DNA of 64,000 nt from Pantoea coffeiphila (GTDB taxonomy: Bacteria; Pseudomonadota; Gammaproteobacteria; Enterobacterales; Enterobacteriaceae): positions 248,001-312,000 of the forward strand of contig NZ_JAFBFW010000004.1 in assembly GCF_016909495.1 (NCBI RefSeq), written 5' to 3'. Below, piece after piece: positions 49,560-59,240 of the stretch. Position 1 is the stretch's first letter. The number at the start of each line of letters is the position of its first letter. The notes under the pieces are model-generated. The model saw only the letters and a list, made by a program, of their open reading frames with translations. It did no database searches and was not told the origin of the DNA. The translations under genes and the position numbers were made by a program.

Positions 49560-49931
49560 TTCATCCTCCGGCATGCCGCGACAGGAAGGCGGCAGGTTAA
49601 TTTAAGACTAAATCCATTTTACGCCTGACGCTTTTCCCGCTCCAGCAGACGCGCGAAATGAGTCCGTGAAGTGATGAAAATCACACTATTATTTGATCCA
49701 CCGCAATCAGCGGCGTTGTTCGAAATTTCTACCTGTAAGTTTTTGTTAGGCAGATCTCTTTTCTTGCATCATTTTGGAAATAAGTCGAAAACATTATTGC
49801 AACATCTGTACAGGTCGGACCTATACTTGGGCCACTGGTCTGATTTGTTGCCCGTCAGTCAGTCCCTACAATCCGCGATCCCTTGTTACTTCAGGTAACA
49901 GAGTTTAATAAAATCTAATGAGGTTGTGGTT
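49560..49931 (+). promoter_or_regulatory. Intergenic region with fadL promoter
   Basis: This 372-bp region has no gene. It is AT-rich from about 49670 and carries two FadR-type sites at 49812 and 49834, followed by about 90 bp of leader before fadL. This layout with two FadR sites is that known for E. coli fadL. Confidence 0.6.
49812..49846 (+). promoter_or_regulatory. Two FadR operators upstream of fadL
   Basis: AGGTCGGACCT (49812-49822) is a perfect palindrome with the GGTCNGACC core. ACTGGTCTGATTT (49834-49846) keeps the left half ACTGGTCTGA of the consensus. The pair corresponds to the OP1/OP2 arrangement at E. coli fadL. Confidence 0.7.
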
Positions 49932-51215
49932 ATGAACCATAAAAACCTGTTTACGAAATCCACACTTGCCGTGGCAGTGGCCCTTGTTTCTTCAAATGTG
50001 TTTGCGGCTGGCTTTCAACTGAATGAATTTTCCTCTATTGGCTTAGGCCGTGCTTACTCCGGTGAAGGTGCGATGGGCGATACCGCCGCGTCCGCCAGCC
50101 GTAACCCTGCAACCATGGCGCTGATGGATCGCCCGATGTTCTCCGTCGGCGCGGTGTTCATCGATCCCGGTGTTGATATCGACGGCCAGTCCGCCAGCGG
50201 CAACAGCCTGGATGCCAGCAATATCGCCCCTACCGCCTGGGTGCCGAATATTCACTACGTGCAACCACTTAACGATCAGTGGTGGTTAGGGGCCAGCGTG
50301 ACCTCTAACTACGGTCTGGCTACCGAGTTCAACGACAGCTATACAGCAGGTCCGTACGCCGGTAAAACCGACCTGACTACCATGAACTTTAACCTCAGCA
50401 CCGCCTACCGCCTGAATCAGCACTTCAGCTTCGGCGTAGGTTTTGATGCGGTTTATGCTCGTGCCAAAATTGAACGCTACGCCGGTGAATCCCTCGGCTC
50501 GCTGGGTATCCCGGCAAACACCCAGATTGCCCATCTGAAAGGTGATGAATGGGGCTACGGCTGGAATGCCGGTATTCTGTATGAAGTGGACGATAATAAC
50601 CGCTTCGGTCTGACCTACCGTTCAGAAGTGAAGATCGATTTCGACGGCGATTATCGCAGCAGTCTGCCAAGCTCGATTAACCCACTGAACCAGGCGCTGG
50701 GCCTTGGCCTGCCGTTTGGCACCGACGGTAATACTATTCCTGGCGCACTGACGCTGAATCTGCCGGAAATGTGGGAACTGTCAGGCTTCCATAAGGTGGC
50801 TCCGAAGTGGGCCGTGCACTACAGCCTGGCCTACACCAGCTGGAGCCAGTTCCAGGAGCTGAAAGCCACCGGCACCAGCGGCCAGCAGCTGTTCTACAAA
50901 GACGAGAGCTTTAAAGATGCTTACCGCATCGCGCTGGGTACCACCTACTATCATGACGATCACTGGACGTTCCGTACCGGTATCGCCTTCGATGACAGCC
51001 CGGTTCCGGCACAGACCCGCTCTATTTCCATTCCCGATCAGGACCGTCTGTGGCTGAGCGCAGGTACATCTTATGCCTTCAATGAAGATGCCTCGGTTGA
51101 CGTCGGCGTTTCCTATATGCACGGCCAGCACGTGACGGTGAAAGAAGGTCCTTATACCTTTAACTCTACCGGTAAAGCGTGGCTGTACGGCGCAAGCTTT
51201 AACTACAAATTCTGA
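49932..51215 (+). CDS. fadL: Long-chain fatty acid outer-membrane transporter FadL
   Basis: The start is ATG 49932 ([18 protein letters not shown]); an in-frame GTG six bases upstream is less likely. The 427-residue protein has a signal peptide cut before [22 protein letters not shown], whose conserved hatch NPA motif appears as [11 protein letters not shown]. Alternating strands follow, and the last strand ends ASFNYKF with the C-terminal Phe needed for barrel assembly. It takes up long-chain fatty acids, linking to fadIJ. A terminator follows. Confidence 0.97.
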   Translation: MNHKNLFTKSTLAVAVALVSSNVFAAGFQLNEFSSIGLGRAYSGEGAMGDTAASASRNPATMALMDRPMFSVGAVFIDPGVDIDGQSASGNSLDASNIAPTAWVPNIHYVQPLNDQWWLGASVTSNYGLATEFNDSYTAGPYAGKTDLTTMNFNLSTAYRLNQHFSFGVGFDAVYARAKIERYAGESLGSLGIPANTQIAHLKGDEWGYGWNAGILYEVDDNNRFGLTYRSEVKIDFDGDYRSSLPSSINPLNQALGLGLPFGTDGNTIPGALTLNLPEMWELSGFHKVAPKWAVHYSLAYTSWSQFQELKATGTSGQQLFYKDESFKDAYRIALGTTYYHDDHWTFRTGIAFDDSPVPAQTRSISIPDQDRLWLSAGTSYAFNEDASVDVGVSYMHGQHVTVKEGPYTFNSTGKAWLYGASFNYKF

Positions 51216-51231
51216 TTACCGTTCAGCATGA

Positions 51232-51265
51232 AAAAGGCCCGCCGGGAAACCAGCGGGCCTTTTAT
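51232..51265. terminator. Bidirectional terminator between fadL and mlaA
   Basis: AAAAGGCCCGC (51232-51242) pairs with GCGGGCCTTTT (51253-51263), with U-tracts on both strands. It serves the convergent fadL and mlaA genes. Confidence 0.9.
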
Positions 51266-51299
51266 TATGCAGTGCGAAAACAACTATGCGGCGCGAGAA

Positions 51300-52061
51300 T
51301 TATGGCGCATCAATATCGTTGAGTTCGTCTTTGATCGCCGCCGCATTCGGATTTTCCTGCGGGATCAGCTTGCCGTCGCTGGCAAGGAAATCATGATGCT
51401 GGAAGTAAGCCGAACGCATAAAGGCATAAGGATCTTTCGAATTGCTCAGAATGGAGTCGGAATCCAGCAGCTGCGCACGGGTCTCAATGCCTTCCAGAGC
51501 CCATTTACCGGCGGACATCCACCACGTCAGCCATGACAGCGGTGGATAGAGATCGTCAACAATGCCACCGACATCCTCACGCGGCGTAAAGCTGCCGTAG
51601 CCCGGTACCACCACATATGTGCCGTAACCCACACCGTAATGGCCCAGCGTGCTACCGAAGGCCCGCGGCTCTTCTTTCGCCAGTTTCGGGTTGGCCATGC
51701 TGGCCACATCAATCAGACCGCCCATCCCCAACAGGGTGTTCAGGAAGAAACGGTTAAAGTGGATCATCGCCTTATAAGGGTTGCCTTCAACGAAGTAGTT
51801 GATCATCGAGGCCGGTTCATCAAGGTTACTGAAGAAGTTACCCAGGCCGTTTCGCGCCGGCACCGGCACGTAATCGCGCCATGCTACCGCAACGGGCCGC
51901 AGGACGTACGGGTCCAGCACGTTGTAGTTAAAGTTGAACATTGACCGGTTGAAGCCTTCCAGCGGATCGGAACGTCCCTGAGGATCATCGGCGTTCTTAG
52001 AGCTGGCGCAGCCCACCATCATTACGCTTGCCAGCACTAAGCCCGTCAGGCGATAGTTCAT
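51300..52061 (-). CDS. mlaA: Outer-membrane lipid asymmetry lipoprotein MlaA (VacJ)
   Basis: The 253-residue lipoprotein has a lipobox MVGC with Cys18 and the MlaA core: DPLEGFNRSMFNFNYNVLDPY, YFVEGNPYKAMIHFNRFFLNTLLG and FGSTLGHYGVGYGTYVVVPGYG. MlaA forms a donut in the outer membrane and removes surface phospholipids, passing them to MlaC. Convergent with fadL, as in E. coli. It lies 21 bp after the ccmH stop on the same strand, so it may share read-through from the ccm operon. Confidence 0.97.
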   Translation of the reverse strand: MNYRLTGLVLASVMMVGCASSKNADDPQGRSDPLEGFNRSMFNFNYNVLDPYVLRPVAVAWRDYVPVPARNGLGNFFSNLDEPASMINYFVEGNPYKAMIHFNRFFLNTLLGMGGLIDVASMANPKLAKEEPRAFGSTLGHYGVGYGTYVVVPGYGSFTPREDVGGIVDDLYPPLSWLTWWMSAGKWALEGIETRAQLLDSDSILSNSKDPYAFMRSAYFQHHDFLASDGKLIPQENPNAAAIKDELNDIDAP

Positions 52062-52081
52062 TTTTTTCTCCCTGTACTGGT

Positions 52082-53674
52082 TTATGGATTATCGCCTGCC
52101 ACCTGCTGGTCGATTGTGACCGCAAGCTGCTGTTGACCGTTGAATGGCGTAACCTCACTCAGCCCGAACCAGTCACCGGGTTGAGGATTGGCGCTGCCGT
52201 CGCGTGAAATACGTACGCGAACCCGCACCTGATGCAGCGCTGATAGCAAGCGCTCCGGCATCATTGCGTTACTGTCATCCAGCGTGAGCGATAGAGGAAA
52301 ATGGCTCAGCGGCAACTGCTTCACCGCAACGGGAACTGGAGTGGTTCCGTCAGAAACAGAAATATACAACACTCCACCTTCCGGTAACATTTTTTCTGCC
52401 TCCGGCGACAGATTTATCTGAATCGCCAGATGGCTGCTTTGCTGACCCGATGCGCTTTTGGCCTGCTCAATACTGCGGCGAATGACCTCAACACGCGCAT
52501 CTTTGGCCGGTAAAAGCGCCAACATCTTATCCCAGGCTTCGATGGCTGCGGTGTAATCCTGCTGGCCAAAGGCATTAAATGCCAATAAACCCAGCAGACG
52601 AAGATTGTTGCCGTCGTGTTTCAGCATATCGCGCAGCATCACCGTTGCCTGGCGGTTGTCCTGCGGGTCAGCGGATCGCGCCAGCACTTCAGCATAGCTC
52701 AGCCTGACGTCGCGATTATCCGGTGCCAGCTGCAGGGCGCGTTCGAAGGACTGCGTGGCGAGGGTGGCGTTATTCAGTACCATTCCCAACCGCCCGAGCA
52801 TCATCCAGTCGTTCAGATTATGCGGCTCCTGCTGCAGTTCGCTGCGAATTCCGAGTGCCAGCCGGGCCAGCTGTTCCCTGTTCAGCGGTGCGGCCTGCGG
52901 GTCCATCACCTGCCTGCGCAGCGCGGGTAGATCGCTTTTTACCTGCTGCCAGGCCAGCACCTGCGACAGGCCGCCGGTTTTCAGATAAAACCCCACGCTG
53001 ATAACCGCCAGCAGCACGCCGCCGGGAAGCAGTACCCAACGGCTCAGCGGCCGGGCGGACGGCGGCTTGGTCAGGGCAGGGTTCCGACTGGCAGGATCGC
53101 ATGGAGGGGGCGACATAAGCCCGCCATCCGCCAGACCTGACGCGCCCGGCAGGGACGGCACTCGCGCGAACTCCGTCGCCAGGCTCCCGGCATTCGGTTC
53201 CAGCTGATCAACGTCGTAACACTGGCTACCTCCCACACGTTGACTCGCGGCTTCGGCTTCGGCTTCGGCTTCGGCTTCGCTTACACTTAAACGCTGCCTG
53301 CCGCGCAGCACAATGATCAGTGCCCCCATGGCAACAAATAGCGCCGGCCCCGCCCACAGGATCAGCGTGGAGAGCTGTAGCGGGGGCTGATAGGAAACAA
53401 AATTACCGTAGCGATCGATCATCCACGCCTTAATCTGCTCCGGGGTTTGCCCCTGGCGCAGCAGCTCATAAACCTTCAGCCGCATATCCGCCGCGATGAT
53501 CGAGTTAGAGTCGGCGATGCTGTTATTCTGGCATTTGGGGCAGCGCAGTGATTCAGTCAGATGGCGATACTGCTGCTCCTGGTTGACTGAATCAAACTGA
53601 TAAGTATCGATGCTGTCCGCCAGCACGCTGGTACTCAACAGCATCAGTGCCAGCGCAATCAGAAACGGCTTCAC
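52082..53674 (-). CDS. ccmH: Cytochrome c maturation protein CcmH fused to CcmI
   Basis: The 530-residue protein fuses two parts. The N-terminal CcmH domain has a signal peptide, the redox motif CPKC (Cys45, Cys48) and a membrane anchor near 105-122. The C-terminal CcmI part has a second membrane helix near 215-235 and TPR repeats (NDWMMLGRLGMVLNNATLATQSFERALQLAPDN, two stretches). It reduces apocytochrome and holds it for haem ligation with CcmF. E. coli CcmH is also a fusion but shorter (350 aa). A linker with five EA repeats (near residue 135), encoded by a hexanucleotide repeat, separates the halves. Confidence 0.92.
   Translation of the reverse strand: MKPFLIALALMLLSTSVLADSIDTYQFDSVNQEQQYRHLTESLRCPKCQNNSIADSNSIIAADMRLKVYELLRQGQTPEQIKAWMIDRYGNFVSYQPPLQLSTLILWAGPALFVAMGALIIVLRGRQRLSVSEAEAEAEAEAASQRVGGSQCYDVDQLEPNAGSLATEFARVPSLPGASGLADGGLMSPPPCDPASRNPALTKPPSARPLSRWVLLPGGVLLAVISVGFYLKTGGLSQVLAWQQVKSDLPALRRQVMDPQAAPLNREQLARLALGIRSELQQEPHNLNDWMMLGRLGMVLNNATLATQSFERALQLAPDNRDVRLSYAEVLARSADPQDNRQATVMLRDMLKHDGNNLRLLGLLAFNAFGQQDYTAAIEAWDKMLALLPAKDARVEVIRRSIEQAKSASGQQSSHLAIQINLSPEAEKMLPEGGVLYISVSDGTTPVPVAVKQLPLSHFPLSLTLDDSNAMMPERLLSALHQVRVRVRISRDGSANPQPGDWFGLSEVTPFNGQQQLAVTIDQQVAGDNP
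53248..53277. repeat. Hexanucleotide repeat (CGGCTT)x5 inside ccmH
   Basis: Five perfect copies of CGGCTT encode an alternating Glu-Ala tract on the minus strand, in the linker just after the CcmH membrane helix. The unit is a multiple of three, so copy changes keep frame. Confidence 0.9.
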
Positions 53675-54228
53675 TGGCTGCTCTCCCGGCTGTACTGCTG
53701 CCAGAGCGGCGCCAGCTCATCCCGCCAGACCTGTTCGTTCATATCCCCGGCGTGGCGATAGCGGATAATCCCCCTGCCATCGATCAGAAACGTTTCCGGT
53801 GCGCCATACACGCCCAGATCCAGCCCCAGCATGCCGTCACCGTCATACAGGCTCAGGATGTAAGGATTTCCCAGAGTATTCAGCCAGTTCACCGCCTTCA
53901 GGCGATCGTCCTTATAGTTCAGCCCCACCACACGCACTCCCTGCGTTGCCAGCGTATTTAAATATTGATGTTCCGCCCGGCAGGTCGGGCACCAGGTCGC
54001 CCAGACGTTCAGCAGAAGCGGCTGACCGGTCAGCAGCACCGATCTGTCGTACACTTTCCCCGGCAGCTCCAGCGACTCCAGCCGGAATTCCGGCACCGGT
54101 TTACCCACCAGCGCGGATTCAAGACGCGTGGGATCGTCGCCGTTGGCGTTGCGGCTCAGTTGCCACATTAACGCAGCCGCCAGCAGCAGAAACAGGAACA
54201 GCGGGATAAACAGTATTTTCCTGTTCAT
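53671..54228 (-). CDS. ccmG: Thiol:disulfide interchange protein CcmG (DsbE)
   Basis: The 185-residue protein has an N-terminal membrane anchor (ILFIPLFLFLLLAAALMWQL) and a periplasmic thioredoxin domain with WCPTC (Cys80, Cys83) and the cis-Pro region GVYGAPETFLID. It keeps CcmH or apocytochrome c cysteines reduced. Start and stop overlap the neighbours by 4 bp, inside the ccm operon. Confidence 0.96.
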   Translation of the reverse strand: MNRKILFIPLFLFLLLAAALMWQLSRNANGDDPTRLESALVGKPVPEFRLESLELPGKVYDRSVLLTGQPLLLNVWATWCPTCRAEHQYLNTLATQGVRVVGLNYKDDRLKAVNWLNTLGNPYILSLYDGDGMLGLDLGVYGAPETFLIDGRGIIRYRHAGDMNEQVWRDELAPLWQQYSRESSQ

Positions 54229-56177
54229 ACCGCCTCCAGCGCTTTTTTACGCGAACGGTAGCGGGGGTCCAGCAGGCAAAGCACGCCGCCTGCGGCCATC
54301 AGCAGGCCACCAAACCAAATCCAGCGCACGAACGGTTTGTAGTAAATACGCACCGCCCAGGAATCTCCACCCAGTTCTTCCCCCAGCGCGGCGTAAAGAT
54401 CGCGCGTAAAACCGCCATCGATCGCGGCTTCGGTCATCATCATGCGGGCAACGCTGTAGTAGCGTTTTTCCGCATACAGCGTCGCCTCCTGCTGGCCGTT
54501 GCGGGTGACATCGATAACGCCGACGTCGCCAGAGTAGTTCGGGCCCTGCAGGTTGTGTAGCGCGCGGAATGTGAAATGATAATTATGGATATCCACCGAG
54601 TCCCCGGCCTTCATCCTGACGTCACGCTCCACGCTGTAGTTCTGGCTGAAGGCGATGCCAATCACCGTGACCGCCACGCCGAGATGGCCGAGCACCATCC
54701 CCCAGTGGCTGCGCGACAGGCGCAGCAGTCCCCTGAAGAAGCCGTGACGATGGGTTGCGCGCTCGTGCAGCTCCATCAGCGTCAGAAGGATCACCCAGAT
54801 TGCCATCAGCAGGCCGACGACGGTCATCGCCTCAATCCGGTCCTGCATCACCCACGGCAGCAGAATCGACAGTATGCAGGTCGTCAGCGCGGCAATACCA
54901 AGCCGTTTCCACAGCGTTTTCGGACTGTCCCGCCGCCAGCGCACCAGCGGCCCGATACCCAACATCAGCGCCAGTGGCGCCATCAGCCAGGTAAACAGCG
55001 TATTAAAGAAAGGTTCGCCGATGGAAATACTGCCCAGCCCCAGCTGCTTATGTACCAGCGGCAGCATAGTACCCAGCAGCACCACCAGCATGGCGGCGAT
55101 CAACAACACATTGTTGCCCAGCAGAAACGATTCGCGCGACCAGAGTTCGTTTTGCACTCTGCCGCGCATCCGCCCCCCCTTGATGGCATACAGCAGCAGC
55201 GAACCGCCGATGGCAATCACCAGGAAGGCGAGGATAAACATGCCGCGTGCCGGATCGGAAGCGAAAGAGTGCACCGAAACCAACACGCCGGAGCGCACCA
55301 GGAACGTCCCCAGCAGGCTGAGCGAAAAGGCGGAAATCGCCAGCAGCACCGTCCACGCCTTAAACGCCCCGCGCTTTTCGGTTACCGCCAGCGAGTGCAG
55401 CAGCGCCGTTCCCGCCAGCCACGGCATCAGAGAAGCGTTTTCGACCGGGTCCCAGAACCACCAGCCTCCCCAGCCCAGCTCGTAATAGGCCCAGGCCGAT
55501 CCCAGCACGATACCCGCGGTCAGAAATACCCATGCGGCAAGGGTCCACGTTCGCGACCAGCGGGCCCACGCTGTATCCAGCCGACCGGCCAACAGTGAAG
55601 CGATGGCAAACGCAAAGGCCACCGAGAAGCCCACGTAACCCATATACAGCAGCGGCGGATGGAAGATCAGCCCGATATCCTGCAGCATCGGGTTCAGATC
55701 GTTACCGTCAATCGGCAGATCCGGCAGCGTGCGGATAAACGGGTTAGAGGTCAGGGTAATAAACAGCAGAAACGCCAGATTGATCATCCCCATCACCGCC
55801 AGCACGCGGGCAATAGCCTCCTGCGGCATGCTGCGGCTGAACAGTGCGACCGCCAGCGTCCAGCCGCTGAGCAGCAGCACCCACAGCAGTAGCGATCCCT
55901 CATGCGCGCCCCATGTCGCCGCCACGCGATACCAGACCGGCAGCAGGCTGTTGGAGTTAGCCGCCACGTACACCACGCTAAAATCATTCACCACAAAAGC
56001 GTGCACCAGAATCAGAAAAGCACCGGCAACGCAGGTAAACAGCGCACCGGCCAAAGGCCGCGCCATCGCCATCAGACGCGCATCCCGGCGGGTAGCGCCC
56101 CACAGCGGATAGATAATCAGTAGCAGGGAGACGCCCAGCGCCAGACACAGCAGGAAACTGCCGATTTCCGGGATCAT
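54225..56177 (-). CDS. ccmF: Haem lyase subunit CcmF
   Basis: The 650-residue integral membrane protein has about fifteen hydrophobic helices and the tryptophan-rich haem-handling motif [19 protein letters not shown] near residue 235. It attaches haem b received from CcmE to the CxxCH of apocytochrome c together with CcmH. It overlaps both ccmE and ccmG by 4 bp. Confidence 0.97.
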   Translation of the reverse strand: MIPEIGSFLLCLALGVSLLLIIYPLWGATRRDARLMAMARPLAGALFTCVAGAFLILVHAFVVNDFSVVYVAANSNSLLPVWYRVAATWGAHEGSLLLWVLLLSGWTLAVALFSRSMPQEAIARVLAVMGMINLAFLLFITLTSNPFIRTLPDLPIDGNDLNPMLQDIGLIFHPPLLYMGYVGFSVAFAFAIASLLAGRLDTAWARWSRTWTLAAWVFLTAGIVLGSAWAYYELGWGGWWFWDPVENASLMPWLAGTALLHSLAVTEKRGAFKAWTVLLAISAFSLSLLGTFLVRSGVLVSVHSFASDPARGMFILAFLVIAIGGSLLLYAIKGGRMRGRVQNELWSRESFLLGNNVLLIAAMLVVLLGTMLPLVHKQLGLGSISIGEPFFNTLFTWLMAPLALMLGIGPLVRWRRDSPKTLWKRLGIAALTTCILSILLPWVMQDRIEAMTVVGLLMAIWVILLTLMELHERATHRHGFFRGLLRLSRSHWGMVLGHLGVAVTVIGIAFSQNYSVERDVRMKAGDSVDIHNYHFTFRALHNLQGPNYSGDVGVIDVTRNGQQEATLYAEKRYYSVARMMMTEAAIDGGFTRDLYAALGEELGGDSWAVRIYYKPFVRWIWFGGLLMAAGGVLCLLDPRYRSRKKALEAV

Positions 56178-56656
56178 GGCTGACCTCCCTGGCTCACCCC
56201 GGACGTGGGTGGCAGGTGATTTTTATTCATCGCATCGGTAATTTCCGGCGGCGTATATTTCTCATCGTGCTTCGCCAGCACCTCTTTCGCCAGCACGTGG
56301 CGGCTGTCCTCCAGCACGCCCTGGGCCACCACTCCCTGCCCCTCACGGAACAGATCCGGCAGAATCCCCTCATAGCTGACGTTAATCACCCCGCTGTTAT
56401 CGTATAGCTGGAAAGACACTTTCAGCGTATGGGGATCGCGCTTCACGCTGCCCGGCATCACCATGCCGCCGACCCGCAGTCGCTGGCCCGGTTCGGGTTT
56501 CTGCTGCGCTTCCCCTTTGCCGTAAATAATTTCGCTGGGGGTATAGAACAGGTCAATATTGGCGCGCAGCGCATACATCACCAGCGCCGTGGCGATGCCG
56601 AGACCAGCGAGCACCAACAACGTGAGGATCAGGCGGTTTTTACGACGTTGATTCAT
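56174..56656 (-). CDS. ccmE: Haem chaperone CcmE
   Basis: The 160-residue protein has an N-terminal membrane anchor ([22 protein letters not shown] region) and a periplasmic OB-fold domain. The haem-binding histidine is His130 in [13 protein letters not shown], the same number as in E. coli. It carries haem from CcmABCD to CcmF. The C-terminus is flexible. Overlaps ccmD and ccmF by 4 bp. Confidence 0.97.
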   Translation of the reverse strand: MNQRRKNRLILTLLVLAGLGIATALVMYALRANIDLFYTPSEIIYGKGEAQQKPEPGQRLRVGGMVMPGSVKRDPHTLKVSFQLYDNSGVINVSYEGILPDLFREGQGVVAQGVLEDSRHVLAKEVLAKHDEKYTPPEITDAMNKNHLPPTSGVSQGGQP

Positions 56657-56886
56657 GATGGTTCCCCTGTCGATGCGGGGCGGTTTTTATTGCTTTTTGC
56701 CGCACGAATACGTTCTTCACGTGCTTCACGCTGGCGGATCGCCGTCAGTAACCGGCGGCGATGGATGACGGTATGCAGGATCAGGCCGCCAAGGCCCAGC
56801 AGTGCACAAGCCACCGCCAGCCAGACATAGCTGGCATAGCCGCCCATGGCGAAGAAATCCTGCCAGTTGGAGAATGCCGGAGTCAT
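56653..56886 (-). CDS. ccmD: Small haem exporter subunit CcmD
   Basis: The start is ATG 56886 ([20 protein letters not shown]), which overlaps the ccmC stop (ATGA) and follows GGAGGGCGCAGGTT. The 77-residue protein has one membrane helix ([21 protein letters not shown]) and a basic cytoplasmic tail. CcmD releases holo-CcmE from CcmABC. Confidence 0.93.
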   Translation of the reverse strand: MTPAFSNWQDFFAMGGYASYVWLAVACALLGLGGLILHTVIHRRRLLTAIRQREAREERIRAAKSNKNRPASTGEPS

Positions 56887-57626
56887 AACCTGCGCCCTCC
56901 TTTCATCGCGATCGCTACGGCCCACGGGCGGTGGCTTTCACTCAGCAACAGCAGGTTGCGCAGGCGCATCAGGGTAAGAGTGACAAAGACCAGCAGCATA
57001 CCGAGAATTGACCAGCGCAGCGGCGAACGCATACTCGGATCGATAGCCTGCTGCATCACGCCGGAAGATCCCTGATGCAGGGTGTTCCACCAGTCGACCG
57101 AGTAGTGAATAATCGGCAGATTCACCACGCCGACGAGGATCAGCAGCCCGGCTGCTCGCCCGCCGGTCCGGCTGTCATCAAATGCATTACGCAGAGCGAT
57201 AGCGCCCATATAAAGGAACAGCAACACCAGTTCCGAAGTGAGCCGGGCATCCCAGATCCACCAGGTGCCCCACATGGGTTTTCCCCAGGCCGCGCCGGTC
57301 ACCAGAGCGATAAAAGCAAACACGGCACCGATCGGGGCCATGGCGGCGGCGGCGAGATCGGCGGTTTTCCACTGCCACACCAGGCCAACAAACGCCGCAG
57401 CGGCCATCGTGGCGTAGACGCCCATTGACCACATCGCGGCGGGCACATGGATATAAATGATGCGATAGCTGTCGCCCTGCTGATAGTCGGCCGGAGCAAA
57501 AACGAATCCCCACCCCCATCCCAGCAGTAGCGTTATTACGCCAGCGACCGCAAACCAGGGGGTCAAACGACCGCATATTCGATATAGCCGCTCCGGCTTA
57601 CTAAGTTGATGAATCCATTTCAACAT
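56883..57626 (-). CDS. ccmC: Haem transporter subunit CcmC
   Basis: The 247-residue membrane protein has six helices and the WWD-type haem motif WGTWWIWDARLTSELVLLFL near residue 125. It loads haem on His130 of CcmE. It starts 66 bp after ccmB, the only larger gap in the operon. Confidence 0.97.
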   Translation of the reverse strand: MLKWIHQLSKPERLYRICGRLTPWFAVAGVITLLLGWGWGFVFAPADYQQGDSYRIIYIHVPAAMWSMGVYATMAAAAFVGLVWQWKTADLAAAAMAPIGAVFAFIALVTGAAWGKPMWGTWWIWDARLTSELVLLFLYMGAIALRNAFDDSRTGGRAAGLLILVGVVNLPIIHYSVDWWNTLHQGSSGVMQQAIDPSMRSPLRWSILGMLLVFVTLTLMRLRNLLLLSESHRPWAVAIAMKGGRRL

Positions 57627-57692
57627 GATTAAACCTGCTAAAAATAAAAGAAAATCGTATGCGTAACGCGCCGCAGTTTACTTTACATCCCG

Positions 57693-58352
57693 CTACTGCA
57701 CGCTGACCCTCAGCGCAGCGGCGGTGGCAAACGGCGCAAGGGCAGAACTGGCGGCCAGCAACGCGCCCAGGATCGCCAGATAGCCGCTAATCGGCAGCCC
57801 CTGCCCTGCGGCATCCATCGCGCTGCTGGCAAAAATCAGCACCGGGATGGCCAGCGGCAGAACCAGCAGGCTTAACAATACGCCACCGCGCCGCAGCCCG
57901 ACGGTCAGCCCCACGCCGATAGCTCCGAGAAAACTCAGCGTTGGCGTACCCAGCAGCAGGGTTAACGCCATTGCCCGCCAACTGGCATAATCCAGCGACA
58001 GCAGCAGCGCCGCCAGCGGCGATAGCAGCAGCAGCGGCAGGCCGGTGACCATCCAGTGCGCGGCCACCTTGCCGAGTACGGTCAGCGGCAGCGGCGCGGG
58101 CATCAGCAGCAGCTGCTCCAGCGAGCCGTCAATAAAATCATCACGAAACAGCCTCTCCAGCGCCAGCAGTGACGACAGCAGTGCGGCGACCCACACGATG
58201 CCCGGCGCAATCCGCGCCAGCAGCTGAGGTTCCGGCCCGATGCCCAGTGGAAACAGGGTGATGACGATCAAAAAGAACCACAGCGGATTCATCACTTCCG
58301 ATCCGCTGCGAAACGCAATCCGCAGTTCCCGCTTCAGCACGCGCCAGAACAT
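57693..58352 (-). CDS. ccmB: Haem exporter permease CcmB
   Basis: The 219-residue protein has six hydrophobic segments and the family start FWRVLKRELRIAFRSGSEVMNPLWF. It is the permease partner of CcmA. Its first base overlaps the last base of the ccmA stop region. E. coli CcmB is 220 residues. Confidence 0.96.
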   Translation of the reverse strand: MFWRVLKRELRIAFRSGSEVMNPLWFFLIVITLFPLGIGPEPQLLARIAPGIVWVAALLSSLLALERLFRDDFIDGSLEQLLLMPAPLPLTVLGKVAAHWMVTGLPLLLLSPLAALLLSLDYASWRAMALTLLLGTPTLSFLGAIGVGLTVGLRRGGVLLSLLVLPLAIPVLIFASSAMDAAGQGLPISGYLAILGALLAASSALAPFATAAALRVSVQ

Positions 58353-58969
58353 CAGTTGTACTCCGGCGCGGCCAGCCGCACGGTGCCGACCCGCTGCATG
58401 CCGGATGGCAGCGGCTGGTGAGTGGTCAGAATTACCGCACCGCCCTCTGCGGTATGGCGCGTAAACTGCGCCATCAGTGCCTCAACCCCGGTTCGATCGA
58501 TAGCGGTCAGCGGTTCATCGAGTATCCACAAGGGTGCCCGGGTCAGCCACAGCCGCGCCAGCGCCACGCGCCGCTGCTGGCCCGCCGACAGCTGCGCCGC
58601 CGGAACGTCTTCATAACCGGTAAGTTCAACCTGCTCCAGCGCCTGCAACAGCAGCGCCTGCGGGCAATCCCCATGGTAGAAGCTGAGGTTTTCCAACGGG
58701 GTCAAAATCGCCTTCACCCCCGGCTGATGCCCGAGGTACAGCAGGCTGGCGTGATAAACTTCGCGCTGCCGGTAAATACTTTGCTGCTGCCAGAGCACTT
58801 CACCCTCATCCGCCCGACTCAGCCCGGCAAGAATACGCAGCAGAGAGGTTTTTCCCGCGCCGTTGGCTCCTTCAATCTGCACAATCTCTCCTGCGGAAAC
58901 GGCAAAGCTCAGCCCACTAAACAGCGTTCGGTTATCGCGCATACAGGTCAGATTTCTGGCAGACAGCAT
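58352..58969 (-). CDS. ccmA: Haem exporter ATP-binding protein CcmA
   Basis: With start ATG 58969 ([17 protein letters not shown]) the product is 205 residues, close to E. coli CcmA (207). An in-frame ATG at 58984 is possible; neither has a clear ribosome-binding site. Walker A is GANGAGKTS (34-42), the signature [16 protein letters not shown] and Walker [13 protein letters not shown]. With CcmB it uses ATP to free haem-CcmE. It is the first gene of ccmABCDEFGH. Confidence 0.95.
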   Translation of the reverse strand: MLSARNLTCMRDNRTLFSGLSFAVSAGEIVQIEGANGAGKTSLLRILAGLSRADEGEVLWQQQSIYRQREVYHASLLYLGHQPGVKAILTPLENLSFYHGDCPQALLLQALEQVELTGYEDVPAAQLSAGQQRRVALARLWLTRAPLWILDEPLTAIDRTGVEALMAQFTRHTAEGGAVILTTHQPLPSGMQRVGTVRLAAPEYN

Positions 58970-59240
58970 GGAAAATTCACACATCAAATACAGGGCGATG
59001 GATCATATCACAGGCCCGATGGCTGCCGGGAAGCACACAGGGAAAATATCCACACTAACCCCAGGTTAATTCACTATTACTGCCTCGATTTACATCTGAA
59101 AACGTCGCAGTTAAAGCTTTGTTACTCTTCTGATTGCATGACATCGTACTTTTCCCTGCTTTCCCTTCATCCCCTGCGCCGCTGCCAGATAAAAAACTCC
59201 GCTACGCTTAAAAGGATACGACCGTACCTCCGGGGGAAAG

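Noticed and set aside
54576-55598. 340-codon open frame antisense to ccmF
   Set aside because: Rich in Gln, His and Pro as expected from the complement of a membrane protein gene; no independent evidence.
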